Assembly (NCBI RefSeq): GCF_002086125.1
Contig: NZ_MVHG01000021.1
Location: 1-64,000 of the forward strand
DNA from: Mycobacterium arosiense ATCC BAA-1401 = DSM 45069
GTDB taxonomy: Bacteria; Actinomycetota; Actinomycetes; Mycobacteriales; Mycobacteriaceae
DNA: 64,000 nucleotides
Direction: 5' to 3'
The notes under the pieces were generated by a model, which did no database searches, was not told the origin of the DNA, and saw only the letters and a program-made list of their open reading frames with translations. Below, piece by piece: positions 1 through 8,256 of the stretch; the first letter of the stretch is position 1; the number at the start of each line of letters is the position of its first letter. The position numbers and the translations under genes were made by a program.

Positions 1-385
1 ACTACGCTCAGAATCGGAGACCAGCCGCTGGCTGAGTCCTCAAACCAGTAAGTCTCCGGACTCGCCGGGGCGGTTCAACACCAGATCAGGAAGTCCTCGC
101 GAGACCACTCCCGTACGGGGCCACCAAGCGCCATCGAGCTTGTTCCCGAGTCGGGATGGCAGCGTGAGCCGCAACGGGTTCACCGTACGCTCGAGCATTG
201 ATCTAGGCGATTCATGCCACGACCCTTCACATTTGAAGCGATCGGCCCGTAAGTCGGGACGATGGAGGAATCGCATTGACGCATGGCATCGAACCCGAGG
301 CGAATCGATTCCGTCAGCGACGGGCCGAACAGGTGTACGCTAGCCGAACCGGGACCACCCAGGCCCCCAAAAGCGAGGGGCCGCA
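1..385. other. Gene-poor left edge of window
   Basis: I see no convincing coding sequence, tRNA or terminator here. Several short overlapping open frames on both strands lack a ribosome binding site and have no recognisable protein. The stretch probably holds the end of an upstream intergenic region and the promoter of the small gene starting at 386, but I cannot place a promoter with confidence. Confidence 0.5.
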
Positions 386-532
386 ATGGCTGACAAATCC
401 CCACGGCAAGCCATGGCCAAGAAATCGGGCAAGTCTTTGAAAGAGAAACGCGCCGCGAAGCGCACCAAGGCCGCCCAAAGTTCGGCGGCCGAGCAGTTGC
501 AACGAACCCAGAACCCTGACCGCAGCGGCTAA
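386..532 (+). CDS. Small basic conserved protein (48 aa)
   Basis: A 48-residue, lysine- and alanine-rich protein that starts MADKSPRQAMAKK and ends RTQNPDRSG. The ATG follows a purine-rich GCGAGGGG sequence about five bases upstream. The composition (many Lys/Arg in the first half, a predicted short helix, no membrane segment or signal peptide) resembles small basic proteins of unknown function that are common in mycobacterial genomes. No function can be assigned. Real small gene is favoured over chance by the RBS, codon use typical of the neighbours and lack of a competing frame. Confidence 0.55.
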   Translation: MADKSPRQAMAKKSGKSLKEKRAAKRTKAAQSSAAEQLQRTQNPDRSG

Positions 533-624
533 ACCCGCGCTTCGAGTCAGCTGACCGGGTTCGAGCAATTGATCCCGGCGAATCAATTTGCGCGGCAGTA
601 TATCTGCACCCGCCCTAGGACTGC

Positions 625-930
625 TCAGTCGTCAGATTTGTCGGAGTCATCCGATGTATCATCGGTGTCCTCCGACTCGCCCGACTCCTCCGCCTCGTCT
701 TCGGAGTCTTCGCGCTCGTCGCCGGAGTCGTCGGAGTCGTCCTGCCGGTCGTCGGTGGCCGCCTCGTCGGCCTTGTCCGCATACTTCGTCAACAGCCCGG
801 CGAATTCACGGGCCTCTTGGGGGGAGAGCAGATCGTCGAACAACCGCTCATCGCCCTCAGAGATGCGCTCGAGGTAGACCGCGTCGCCCTCGGCCCCGAC
901 ATCCCAGCGGCCTCCTTCGTGACCAACCAT
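625..930 (-). CDS. Acidic conserved hypothetical protein
   Basis: A protein of 101 residues. The frame stays open upstream to 1059, but the ATG at 930 is preferred because GGAAGG lies about ten bases before it and the upstream part is low-quality sequence overlapping the promoter of the next gene. The N-terminal half (MVGHEGGRWDVG onward) looks folded, with a segment reading LLSPQEAREFAGLL. The last 45 residues are almost entirely Asp, Glu and Ser and must be disordered. No catalytic motif is visible. The gene is divergent from gabD2. I do not recognise the family; the globular part resembles small conserved mycobacterial proteins. Confidence 0.65.
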   Translation of the reverse strand: MVGHEGGRWDVGAEGDAVYLERISEGDERLFDDLLSPQEAREFAGLLTKYADKADEAATDDRQDDSDDSGDEREDSEDEAEESGESEDTDDTSDDSDKSDD

Positions 931-1057
931 CCGATGCCGCCTTCCACTAGTGATCTGATCGCACGCCTGACGCGCTCCTACGTTGCTTACCCACTTTCGC
1001 GGAAGCCGACGACCAATAGGCTGGTGTTTTGAACGCCCGAGCTCCGGAGGTAACGAC

Positions 1058-2614
1058 ATGCCAGCACCGTCAGCCGTCGTCTTCGATCGCCTGCGTCAGC
1101 TGGCCGCGATCGACGACGCCACCGCACGCCGAACCAAGACGATCGACGAGGTCTTCACCGGCAAGCCGCTGACCACGATCCCGGTCGGCACCGCCGACGA
1201 CGTCGAAGCCGCATTCGCCGAGGCGCGGGCGGCCCAAACCGCCTGGGCGAACCGCCCGGTCGCCGAACGCGTCGAGATCATTGCCCGCTACCGCGACCTC
1301 GTCGTCGAGAACCGCGAGTTCCTGATGGATCTCCTGCAGGCGGAGGCGGGCAAGGCCCGATGGGCGGCCCAGGAGGAGATCATCGACCTGATAGCGAACG
1401 CGAACTATTACGTCACCGTCGCAGAAGACCTACTGAAGCCTCGCACGGTGCAGTCACTGCTCCCCGGGATCGGCAAGACCACGGTCGGTTACCAACCCAA
1501 GGGCGTGGTCGGAGTGATCTCGCCGTGGAACTATCCCATGACGCTCACCGCGTCCGACTCGGTGCCGGCGCTGCTGGCGGGCAACGCGGTGGTGCTCAAA
1601 CCCGATAGCCAGACCCCGTACTGCGCGCTGGCGTGCGCCGAGCTTTTGTACAAGGCCGGCCTGCCGCGAGCGCTCTATGCGATCGTGCCCGGACCGGGTT
1701 CGGTGGTGGGCACCGCGATCATCGACAACTGCGACTACTTGATGTTCACCGGCTCGACCGCCACCGGCAGGCAGCTCGCCGAACACGCGGGCCGTCGCCT
1801 GATCGGCTTCTCGGCCGAACTCGGGGGCAAGAACGCGATGATCGTCACGCGGGGGGCCAACCTCGACAAGGCCGCCAAGGCGGCCACCCGCGCGTGCTTC
1901 TCGAACGCGGGCCAGCTGTGCATCTCCATCGAGCGCATCTACGTCGAGAAGGACATAGCCGACGATTTCATCGGCAAATTCGGTGCGGCGGTGCGAAACA
2001 TGAAGCTGGGCACCGCATATGACTACTCCGTGGACATGGGCAGCCTGATCTCCGCGGGCCAGCTGGACACCGTGACGGACCATGTGGAAGACGCGAAAGC
2101 CAAGGGCGCCAAGGTTATTGCCGGAGCGAAGGGGCGTCCCGACGTCGGGCCGCTGTTCTACGAGCCGACGGTTCTCACCGATGTCACGCCCGAGATGGAG
2201 TGCGCGGCCAATGAAACGTTCGGGCCGGTGGTTTCGATCTATCCCGTTGCCGACGTGGACGAGGCCGTCGAGCAGGCCAACAACACCGAGTATGGGCTCA
2301 ACGCCAGCGTGTGGGCGGGCTCCTCGGCCGAGGGCCAGCAGATCGCCGCCCGGTTGCGGTCGGGAACGGTGAATGTCAACGAGGGCTACGCCTTCGCATG
2401 GGGCAGCCTGAGCGCACCGATGGGCGGAATGGGCCAGTCCGGCGTCGGTCGCCGGCACGGCCCCGAGGGCCTGCTCAAGTACACCGAATCGCAGACGATC
2501 GCGACCGCGCGCGTGTTCAATCTTGATCCGCCGCTTGGCATTCCGGCCACAGTGTGGCAGAAGTCGCTACTGCCGATCGTGCGCACGGTGATGAGGATCC
2601 CCGGCCGGAATTGA
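1058..2614 (+). CDS. gabD2: Succinate-semialdehyde dehydrogenase, NADP-type (GabD2-like)
   Basis: A cytosolic aldehyde dehydrogenase that oxidises succinic semialdehyde to succinate, linking GABA or 2-oxoglutarate decarboxylation products to the TCA cycle. The 518 residues match M. tuberculosis GabD2 in length and, from memory, in most of the sequence. Visible ALDH features are SPWNYP with the oxyanion Asn near 158, FSAELGG with the general-base Glu near 254, the NAD(P)-site TGSTATG near 231-237 and the catalytic Cys near 288 in SNAGQLC. The start at 1058 is chosen over the longer frame from 983 because CCGGAGG sits seven bases upstream and the protein then begins MPAPSA. It looks monocistronic and belongs to the core chromosome left of the island. 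Confidence 0.9.
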   Translation: MPAPSAVVFDRLRQLAAIDDATARRTKTIDEVFTGKPLTTIPVGTADDVEAAFAEARAAQTAWANRPVAERVEIIARYRDLVVENREFLMDLLQAEAGKARWAAQEEIIDLIANANYYVTVAEDLLKPRTVQSLLPGIGKTTVGYQPKGVVGVISPWNYPMTLTASDSVPALLAGNAVVLKPDSQTPYCALACAELLYKAGLPRALYAIVPGPGSVVGTAIIDNCDYLMFTGSTATGRQLAEHAGRRLIGFSAELGGKNAMIVTRGANLDKAAKAATRACFSNAGQLCISIERIYVEKDIADDFIGKFGAAVRNMKLGTAYDYSVDMGSLISAGQLDTVTDHVEDAKAKGAKVIAGAKGRPDVGPLFYEPTVLTDVTPEMECAANETFGPVVSIYPVADVDEAVEQANNTEYGLNASVWAGSSAEGQQIAARLRSGTVNVNEGYAFAWGSLSAPMGGMGQSGVGRRHGPEGLLKYTESQTIATARVFNLDPPLGIPATVWQKSLLPIVRTVMRIPGRN

Positions 2615-2690
2615 GGTTCGCCGGCGGCTCATCGTAGATCGGCGTTACGCTCTTCGATATCAGCGGCACATCGCAGGTCAGGAGTCCGCT

Positions 2691-3269
2691 ATGAAGGCAG
2701 ACGCTAAGCGATATGAGGAAGACGCTCTTCGACTGCGCCGGTATGCCACATTCGACAATTTCTCGGACGCTCAGCTACAGCGTTTGGCCCGGGCATCTCA
2801 TCGCACTTCGGCATCGGCCCCGTTGCCGCTGATTCATGAGCAGACCCCGTCGGACTCCTGCTACATCCTGCTCAGCGGGGAGGTGGGAGTGTACATCGGC
2901 CGGGACCGCGTCGCCACGCTGGGGCCGGGTGAGGCGATCGGCGAGTCGGCGCTGCAACGCGGGAGACTGCGTTCTGCGACCGTGACGACGACCGGGCCGG
3001 CCGAGTTATTACGTATCGAACGCGACGAACTCGCCACGCTGCTCGTCGAGATACCCGCACTTCGCGAAATCATCGACGCGTCTATCGCGCGGCACGTGCC
3101 GGTCGACCTGCCGCCGAAGCCGAAACCGTCGTACTCCAAATTGGGCGTCTCGATCCGCACCGACCTGGTCGAACAGTTTGAGCAGGCCTCCGACAGTGCC
3201 GGTGTGGACGTCGCGACCGCGCTCGAAGATGCGCTAACCGGTTGGATCGAACGGAACGGCACGGCGTAG
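2691..3269 (+). CDS. Cyclic nucleotide-binding-domain protein
   Basis: A 192-residue protein with a single cNMP/CAP effector fold at about residues 15-125. The beta-roll is seen in SDSCYILLSGEVGVYI, VATLGPGEAIGESAL and LRSATVTTTGPAELLRI, the last containing the region that normally holds the phosphate-binding cassette (GEAIGESAL then RSATV). There is no C-terminal helix-turn-helix of the CRP type. Instead residues 135-192 form a proline-lysine linker and a short segment (SIRTDLVEQFEQASDSAGVD) resembling a small ribbon-helix-like tail. It may sense a nucleotide or serve as a regulatory partner, but that is inference. The gene follows gabD2 by 76 bases in the same direction. Confidence 0.8.
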   Translation: MKADAKRYEEDALRLRRYATFDNFSDAQLQRLARASHRTSASAPLPLIHEQTPSDSCYILLSGEVGVYIGRDRVATLGPGEAIGESALQRGRLRSATVTTTGPAELLRIERDELATLLVEIPALREIIDASIARHVPVDLPPKPKPSYSKLGVSIRTDLVEQFEQASDSAGVDVATALEDALTGWIERNGTA

Positions 3270-3345
3270 CCACCTACCTTCGTTGACCCGTTCTACTACC
3301 GCGCGTAGTATTCGGGCCACTCCATGATGCACAAGGAGGTGCGCT

Positions 3346-3780
3346 GTGAGGTGGAGTTTCGCCCAGGTCGGGCTGCTGATCATCTGTGTATTTCACATCG
3401 TCCAGGCGGTGATCGGCTTCATCATGAATCCCAGCTTCGCCACCGGGCCGACGGCGCCGACTGTGCAGCTGCTCGGCATGGACTACAACGGCTGGCACGC
3501 CGTCGCGGGCCTGGCGCTGTTCGCCCCGGGCCTGGTGTTCGCGCTGCGCAAGTCGTGGTCCGTGCTGTATCTGCTGCTCGCGGCCGTAGCCGGTGCGCTG
3601 CCGGGCATTTGGGCCTTCTTCTCTCATCAGGTCGCGTTCGTGTTCACCTTCCCCAACAACACGACCGACGCCGTGGTGCACCTGGTGACCGCCGCGGTCA
3701 TGGTCGCGGTGGCCGCGGTCCAGATCCGGATGGACGGCGGGCTCAAAAGCTCTCTCGCCGATCTCCGGAAAGCGCCGTAG
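3346..3780 (+). CDS. Four-helix membrane protein, DUF4383-like
   Basis: A 144-residue integral membrane protein with about four hydrophobic helices (roughly residues 5-25, 48-68, 70-92 and 112-130). The loop between helices one and two contains GMDYNGWHAVAG, typical of DUF4383 proteins, which are small actinobacterial membrane proteins of unknown function. The GTG start is supported by a strong AAGGAGGT five bases upstream. It converges on the next gene with only 37 bases between, and that gap holds a short inverted repeat that could end transcription. Confidence 0.75.
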   Translation: MRWSFAQVGLLIICVFHIVQAVIGFIMNPSFATGPTAPTVQLLGMDYNGWHAVAGLALFAPGLVFALRKSWSVLYLLLAAVAGALPGIWAFFSHQVAFVFTFPNNTTDAVVHLVTAAVMVAVAAVQIRMDGGLKSSLADLRKAP

Positions 3781-3795
3781 CGCAACCTGTTGCGC
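3780..3795. terminator. Short hairpin between convergent genes
   Basis: GCGCAA-CCTG-TTGCGC forms a six-base-pair stem with a four-base loop, starting at the last base of the upstream stop codon. It lies between two convergent genes and has no U-run, so it would be a weak, intrinsic-like terminator at best. Confidence 0.35.
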
Positions 3796-3817
3796 CAACC
3801 CGGTTTGCGGCCGAAGG

Positions 3818-4129
3818 CTACTCGTTGCCGCCGATTGCGCTGAGGCGCTCCCCGACCCGGGCCAGTGCCTCGTCAAAGATCTCCACCTTTTCGCCGCGCT
3901 TCTCGCTCGCCGGCTGGGCCGCGCCGCGAGCACCTTCGGCCGCCACCCGAGCCGCGCCCTGACGCCGCAACAGGCTGAAATTCTTCTCGCGCGCGTTGCG
4001 AAGGCGGCTCTGCAGGTCCTTCAGCGACTTCTCGTCCATGCGCGTGAGGGCCTCGGGATGACTCTCGCCGATCAACGAGCTTTCCTGCGGGGTCAGGTTC
4101 ACATGATGGGTGCTCACCCCTAGATTCAT
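3818..4129 (-). CDS. Conserved hypothetical helical protein
   Basis: A 103-residue soluble protein predicted to be mostly helical. An N-terminal segment (VNLTPQESSLIGESHPEAL) is followed by a basic coiled-coil-like region rich in Arg, Glu and Ala. There is no signal peptide or membrane segment. The ATG at 4129 gives the full frame; a GTG four codons later (4117) is an alternative because the upstream sequence has no clear ribosome binding site. I do not recognise a function, but the codon use and size resemble small conserved mycobacterial proteins. Confidence 0.6.
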   Translation of the reverse strand: MNLGVSTHHVNLTPQESSLIGESHPEALTRMDEKSLKDLQSRLRNAREKNFSLLRRQGAARVAAEGARGAAQPASEKRGEKVEIFDEALARVGERLSAIGGNE

Positions 4130-4240
4130 AACCCGGGCACGGGCGCGTCGACGCGTCGAACGCCGAACCGTCGCGCCAGGGCCATGTCGAGTTCACATCG
4201 CGCCGCCGCGGGTAATCCTCCGGTCGACGAAGGAGGTTGG

Positions 4241-4375
4241 ATGGCCAAGCAACCGAACAGGGACGACGACGAGCCCAAGGGCGGCCGCCCCGGTCCCGCG
4301 GATCACGGGCGCGAAGGTGGGATGGCGACCCGGGAGAACGCGCCGGAACTCACCGAGCCGGACCGCGAGGACTGA
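4241..4375 (+). CDS. Small acidic hydrophilic protein (44 aa)
   Basis: A 44-residue hydrophilic protein rich in Asp, Glu, Arg and Gly, with no hydrophobic core. AAGGAGG lies about seven bases upstream of the ATG, so this start is preferred over the in-frame ATG at 4184. The composition suggests an intrinsically disordered small protein of the type often annotated as hypothetical in mycobacteria. No function is assigned. Confidence 0.5.
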   Translation: MAKQPNRDDDEPKGGRPGPADHGREGGMATRENAPELTEPDRED

Positions 4376-4474
4376 CAGGGCGACTCGAATGACGCCGCCC
4401 GAAACGGATCGCGTATCGCGCGGTCAGCCGGGGGCGGGTAGCCAGGACACCGCCGTCACGGCGAAAATGGATGG

Positions 4475-5146
4475 ATGCCGTCAGAACAGGCGCCGCCGCC
4501 GCCGAAATCGGCACCGGGCTGGTACCCCGATCCCGCGGTAGGCCACGGGCTGCAGCGATACTTCGACGGCACCAACTGGACCAGCGAGTGGGCCTTTTCC
4601 GCGGACCCGCCGAAGAAGGGGTTATCCGGCAAGGCGGTCGTGGCGCTGGCGGCGCTGTGCGTGCTCGTGTTGCTCATCATCGTCGGCAAGAGCTGGGTCT
4701 TCGACCCGAAGAAGGACGACCGGTCGGCCGATGCGAGCAGTTCGGCCGCGGCGGGACCGACCGAGGCGGCGCCGTCGACATCGGCCGGTCCCAAGAAGCC
4801 GGACGGAGTCACCTTCACCATCGCGCCGGGTCCGAACGGTGACGTGGTCGACGCCAAATTCGCCATTCGGGACAACTACACCGAGCAGCTGATCCGGGAC
4901 GGCGCCCGGCTGGACACGATCGGGATCCTCAGGTACGCGCGGGCGACCTATCCCGACGCGGCCGCGGTGAACGTGCAGGGCACCTTTCCGATGACCGACC
5001 CCTACGGCAACACGTCGACTCAGGTCGCCATCGACCTCACGTATTCGCGGGCCACGTTGGATAAGATCAACTTCGATGGCATCAGCAAAGCCAGCATCTG
5101 GGAGATTCGCGACTCCGGCACCATCCTTCCGGCCTTCCAGCCGTAG
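4475..5146 (+). CDS. DUF2510-domain single-pass membrane protein
   Basis: A 223-residue protein. Residues 12-40 contain the DUF2510 pattern (APGWYPDP, then LQRYFDGTNWT), a short tryptophan-rich domain common at the N terminus of actinobacterial membrane proteins. One transmembrane helix follows (about residues 53-71, VVALAALCVLVLLIIVG). After a Ser/Ala/Pro linker comes an extracytoplasmic domain of about 110 residues without a motif I recognise. Topology is probably cytoplasmic DUF2510, one membrane pass, exterior C-terminal domain. The ribosome binding site is weak. It converges with the CBM2-like gene. Confidence 0.75.
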   Translation: MPSEQAPPPPKSAPGWYPDPAVGHGLQRYFDGTNWTSEWAFSADPPKKGLSGKAVVALAALCVLVLLIIVGKSWVFDPKKDDRSADASSSAAAGPTEAAPSTSAGPKKPDGVTFTIAPGPNGDVVDAKFAIRDNYTEQLIRDGARLDTIGILRYARATYPDAAAVNVQGTFPMTDPYGNTSTQVAIDLTYSRATLDKINFDGISKASIWEIRDSGTILPAFQP

Positions 5147-5164
5147 GCCGGTGGTGCGTGGCCG

Positions 5165-5620
5165 CTAGGTGCAGTATTGCCCGTTGATCCGACAATTCGC
5201 CGGTGGCGAGAAGGGACCGGTCAGCACGCCTCTGAAGCCGCCCGTGGCCGAGCCCCCGGCTGGAATGCTGCGATTCCAATTCGCGGGACTCAAAATGTAG
5301 TGGGTGCCCGACTGGGTGAGGGTGCTGTTCCAGGTGTGCAAGACGGATTCGCCCGCCGGCAAATCGAATTCCAGCTTCCAATCGGTCAGCGGCGCCATGC
5401 TGGCGTTGGTGACGGTGAAGCGGGCGATGAAACCGGTCTGCCACGCATGGTCCACCGACAACGTCGCCGTGGCCGCAGCCGCGTGCGCCGCGGGAGCGAC
5501 GCCCAAGCCCAGCGCGGCAACCGTCAACGCCGATGCGGTGACGTGAAGCGCTGCGCGCCAGCGATTCACGCGATGTGTCACTCCGCCCATGACAGCCAAC
5601 GTTAAAACCGCGCCGGCCAT
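5165..5620 (-). CDS. Secreted CBM2-like carbohydrate-binding protein
   Basis: A protein of up to 151 residues with an N-terminal Sec signal (hydrophobic stretch near 25-45 ending AAHAAAATAT) and a family-2-type carbohydrate-binding module covering nearly all of the mature protein. Module features are the alternating aromatic strands WQTGFIARFTVTNAS, WKLEFDLP, ILSPANWN and the final CRINGQYCT with two cysteines placed to form a disulfide. M. tuberculosis has a similar stand-alone secreted module (Rv1987, from memory). There is no catalytic domain, so it probably binds cellulose, chitin or a cell-surface glycan. The exact start is uncertain, with alternatives at 5590 and 5569. Confidence 0.75.
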   Translation of the reverse strand: MAGAVLTLAVMGGVTHRVNRWRAALHVTASALTVAALGLGVAPAAHAAAATATLSVDHAWQTGFIARFTVTNASMAPLTDWKLEFDLPAGESVLHTWNSTLTQSGTHYILSPANWNRSIPAGGSATGGFRGVLTGPFSPPANCRINGQYCT

Positions 5621-5741
5621 ATCGGCGCTTGCGCGGCGGGTAAGCTGCCGTACCTTTGCTCAACCGAAACCGTCATGAAATCTTCGGCCTCGGCGCGGGG
5701 CCGCCGCCCGCTGGGCCGACCAAAACCGCCGCTGACATCGG

Positions 5742-5783
5742 TCGGGCTGACAGGATTTGAACCTGCGACCACTTGACCCCCAG
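5742..5783 (-). other. 3' fragment of tRNA-Pro(GGG): probable attachment site
   Basis: On the minus strand this reads as the anticodon loop CTGGGGG, the 3' anticodon stem TCAAG, a T-arm with the conserved GGTTCAAATCC and the acceptor strand ending CAGCCCGA. These are the 3' 42 or so bases of a proline tRNA with anticodon GGG. The 5' half (acceptor CGGGCTG, D-arm, 5' anticodon stem) is absent: the sequence beyond 5783 does not pair. Integrative elements that enter a tRNA rebuild the full gene at one end and leave a 3' copy at the other. Orientation puts the element to the right. Confidence 0.75.
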
Positions 5784-5936
5784 GAAGTGGCGGTAGCACG
5801 TTTGCCCAGCTCGCGAACGGTTTTCTAAGTGGAAGCTCGATACGTGGTGTTCACGGACGCGCAGGTCGTTCGGTACCGCGCTTAACGTGTGGTCCCTGGA
5901 TGGTCCCCCGCCCGACGTCGTGCGACAGCCCCAGGA

Positions 5937-5968
5937 ATCATCTCTAGCTGATATCAGCTAAAGATGAT
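5937..5968. promoter_or_regulatory. 32-bp palindromic operator of the toxin-antitoxin pair
   Basis: A perfect 16-bp palindrome TAGCTGATATCAGCTA (5945-5960) lies inside longer arms ATCATCT (5937-5943) and AGATGAT (5962-5968), with one mismatched pair (5944/5961). A -10-like GATAAT (5966-5971) overlaps its right arm. This is the expected arrangement for autorepression by the HigA-type antitoxin with or without its toxin. Confidence 0.7.
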
Positions 5969-5971
5969 AAT

Positions 5972-6379
5972 ATGGTGTCCGTGCGGAAATGGGAGGTCGA
6001 TCTGACCCTCATCGAAGCATGGATCGACACCCTCGATGACGAGGAATACGACAACGCGATTGCGGCTCTCGAGCAATTGGAGGAACACGGACCGGTCACG
6101 CGCCGGCCGTTCGTCGACACCCTTGAAGGATCAGAGCACCCGAACATGAAGGAGCTTCGGCCTCGCGCCACCAAAGGGGGCGCCCACATCCGAATGCTGT
6201 TCGCGTTCGACATCCGGTCTCGGGCGATCATGCTGGTCGCCGGGGACAAGTCAGGAAATTGGGCGAAGTGGTACGCGACGAACATCCCCATCGCCGATCG
6301 CCTCTTCACCGAACACCAAGAAAAGCTAAAGAAGGTCGAAGCCGCCAAGCCGAAGACAAGAAAGGGCAAGAAACGATGA
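5972..6379 (+). CDS. higB: HigB/Gp49-like toxin (RelE superfamily)
   Basis: A toxin of 132-135 residues, expected to be a ribosome-associated mRNA endonuclease that is held inactive by the downstream antitoxin. The fold signature is the Gp49-like pattern: WEVDLTLIEAWIDTL, an alpha-helical segment, then MKELRP, HIRMLFAFDI, AIMLVAGDKSGNW and a basic C-terminal tail. The frame opens with ATG at 5972, but the -10-like GATAAT ends at 5971, so a transcript from it would start near GTG 5981 and be leaderless; 5981 may be the true start. It overlaps the antitoxin gene by four bases (ATGA). Toxin-first order is typical of HigBA systems. It sits beside the tRNA fragment, a common place for island stabilisation modules. 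Confidence 0.8.
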   Translation: MVSVRKWEVDLTLIEAWIDTLDDEEYDNAIAALEQLEEHGPVTRRPFVDTLEGSEHPNMKELRPRATKGGAHIRMLFAFDIRSRAIMLVAGDKSGNWAKWYATNIPIADRLFTEHQEKLKKVEAAKPKTRKGKKR

Positions 6380-6684
6380 CCACGCTTGATGATCTTCGAC
6401 GTCGCCGTCCCGGCAACCGGGCCCGCATTGACGCCATCAAGGACGAGATGGATCGCGAAGTTGCGCGGTGCCGTCTCCGCGAGCTGCGCGAAGACGCTGG
6501 TTACACCCAGACCTCCCTCGCAGCGGTTATCGGGGTTGGACAGAACCGCGTATCCCAAATGGAGCACGGCAATCTCGGAACCAGCCGCGTCGATACCCTC
6601 CGCAAATACGTCGAGGCCACCGGCGGCGAGCTAGAAGTTGCAGTGAAGCGTCCCGATGGGTCTCGCGTCCTTCTCAGCCTTTGA
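6376..6684 (+). CDS. higA: HigA-type antitoxin, XRE helix-turn-helix
   Basis: A 102-residue protein. Residues 35-90 hold an XRE/Cro helix-turn-helix (RLRELREDAGYTQTSLAAVI, then NRVSQMEHGN and VDTLRKYVEATGG). It should neutralise the upstream toxin and repress the pair through the palindrome at 5937-5968. The ATG overlaps the toxin stop codon (ATGA), so the two are translationally coupled; an in-frame upstream extension into the toxin gene is not used. The N-terminal 30 residues are basic and helical and may wrap the toxin, which is inference. Confidence 0.8.
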   Translation: MTTLDDLRRRRPGNRARIDAIKDEMDREVARCRLRELREDAGYTQTSLAAVIGVGQNRVSQMEHGNLGTSRVDTLRKYVEATGGELEVAVKRPDGSRVLLSL

Positions 6685-6906
6685 TATTGCCCCGCCTCAC
6701 CGTCGACCTCGCTTATCGTGGCGCTGAACCGCCGCTGCCGGGAGGCCGACTTGCCAGGGATAATTCCGTCAACACCGGCGTGACAGCGACTAAGGGGGCG
6801 GGCACTTCAGTGCAAATGCTGACGGTCTGCCCCGAGCTTCAGTCAGAATCTGAATCATGTTGTTCGAGAGCGACTTTCAGGTTTCCTAGTTCATGGACAA
6901 TCGTCA
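6685..6906. other. Spacer between antitoxin and group II intron
   Basis: About 220 bases without a credible gene. Short frames read across it but lack ribosome binding sites and family features. The part near 6890-6906 would be the exon sequence next to the intron 3' end. Confidence 0.4.
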
Positions 6907-6909
6907 GTC

Positions 6910-6946
6910 GGGTGGCCGGAGGGGGTTGCACCCTCCGGCTCCCACG
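6910..6946 (-). ncRNA. Group II intron domain VI hairpin
   Basis: Immediately 3' of domain V on the minus strand, GCCGGAGGG pairs with CCCTCCGGC around a short TGCAA loop, flanked by GTGGG and CCACC. Position and shape fit domain VI, which normally carries the bulged branch-point adenosine close to the intron 3' end. I cannot name the branch base with certainty. Confidence 0.55.
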
Positions 6947-6980
6947 GAACCGTACGTGAACCTCTCGATTCATACGGCTC
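6947..6980 (-). ncRNA. Group II intron domain V
   Basis: A 34-base hairpin of the standard length. The minus strand begins GAGCCGTATG and ends CACGTACGGTTC, with a tetraloop-like CGAGAG region at the tip. This is the conserved catalytic domain V, including the AGC-like triad near its base and the two-nucleotide bulge on the 3' side. It is the clearest evidence that the neighbouring reverse transcriptase belongs to a group II intron. Confidence 0.85.
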
Positions 6981-6992
6981 TTGTCACCTTGG

Positions 6993-8256
6993 TCACCAGA
7001 CGGCGGGGACGGCGGTGGTCCAGGCCCAGTGCGCGAAGAACCGCGGGTATTGCTTTATCACCCGCGACCACGCCTGGTTGAACGCCCAGCGGCCCCGAAA
7101 CCGGCGATACTTGTTGCGGACCCACCGCATCAGGTAGGCGTTGATGCGGGTCAGGAGGGGATATAGCGCCGACCGATAGAAGGCGCCGTAATAGTTCATC
7201 CAGCCGCGCACGATCGGGTTGATCTTGTCGGCCAGACCGGCGAAGGTATGACCGGTGCGATGGTGCAGCCGCCAGGACCGCACTTCCCGCCCGATCTTTT
7301 TCCAGGCGTCCTTGCTGATCGCGGGGTAAAAACGAGACGAACATGCTCCCGTTTTTGTCCCGGACTCCGCGTGGGCGGAACGTGAAACCGAGGAACGTAA
7401 ACGACGTGTGCGCAGAGTCACCGCGTCGTTTGCCGTCCTTGCAGTACACGATCCGGGTCGTGTCGGGGTGCAGCCGCAGCCCGACCTCGCCCATCCTGTC
7501 TTGCACCGCCGCCAATACCTGGTGGGCTTGGCGCTCGCTGACGCAGTGCACGACCGCGTCATCGACATAGCGCTCGAACCGCACGGTCGGAAACTCCCGA
7601 GCCAGCCACGCCTCGAACGCGTAATGCAAGAACAGGTTTGCCAACACGGGCGAGACCGGCGACCCCTGCGGGGTGCCCCGGTCACGCTGTTGCAAGGTGC
7701 CGTCGGGCAGTTGCACCGGAGCTTGCAACAACCGGCGCACATACAACACCACCCACGGTAAATCGGTGTTAGCCCCCACCGCCTTGAGCATCAGATCCCA
7801 AGACACGCTGTCGAAGAACTTCTGGACGTCCAAGTCGATCACCCAGTTGGTTTTCCAGCAGCGCTGCCGACACGCACCCACCGCGTCGATCGCCGAGCGG
7901 CCAGGCCGGTAGTCGTAGGAGTCGTCGTGAAACAGCGTCTCCGCCTTCACCTTCAACTCCTCGGCCACCACCGTTTGCGCCACCCGGTCAGCCACCGTGG
8001 GGATGCCCAGCATCCTGGTCCCGCCGCCATGCGGCTTGGGTATCTCCACCGCACGCACCGGAGGCGGAAAGTAACTCCCCGACGACATCCGATTCCACAC
8101 CCGGTACAGATTGTTTTGCAGGTCGGCCTCGAATGCCTCGATCGATACCTCGTCCACGCCCGGCGCGCCCTTGTTCGCCTTGACCTTCTCCCAGGCCTGC
8201 TGAACCGCCCACTTCGAAATCTCGAATGGCTTGTCTAGTGACTTCAACTTGTTCAC
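6993..8256 (-). pseudogene. ltrA: Group II intron reverse transcriptase/maturase, frameshifted
   Basis: An intron-encoded protein of about 420 residues with the usual RT blocks: GAPGVDE, IPKPHGGGTRMLGIP, YRPGRSA, DLDVQKFFDSV, GTPQGSPVSP and the active-site YVDD near residue 230. The X/maturase domain follows (ADKINPIVRGWMNYYG, MRWVRNKYRRF), with no endonuclease domain. RT and X domain are in different frames: a run of four G on the plus strand (7323-7326) has one base too many, so translation would leave the maturase frame after about residue 311. Start GTG 8256 is chosen for the GGAGGAG just upstream. This is a recent inactivation or a homopolymer sequencing error; the region upstream is also lost. 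Confidence 0.85.

Noticed and set aside
1454..2458. 334-residue minus-strand frame opposite gabD2
   Set aside because: Antisense shadow; the plus-strand GabD2 is certain.
5742..5830. A complete tRNA gene
   Set aside because: Only the part from the anticodon loop to the 3' end is present; the upstream bases cannot form the acceptor, D or 5' anticodon stems.
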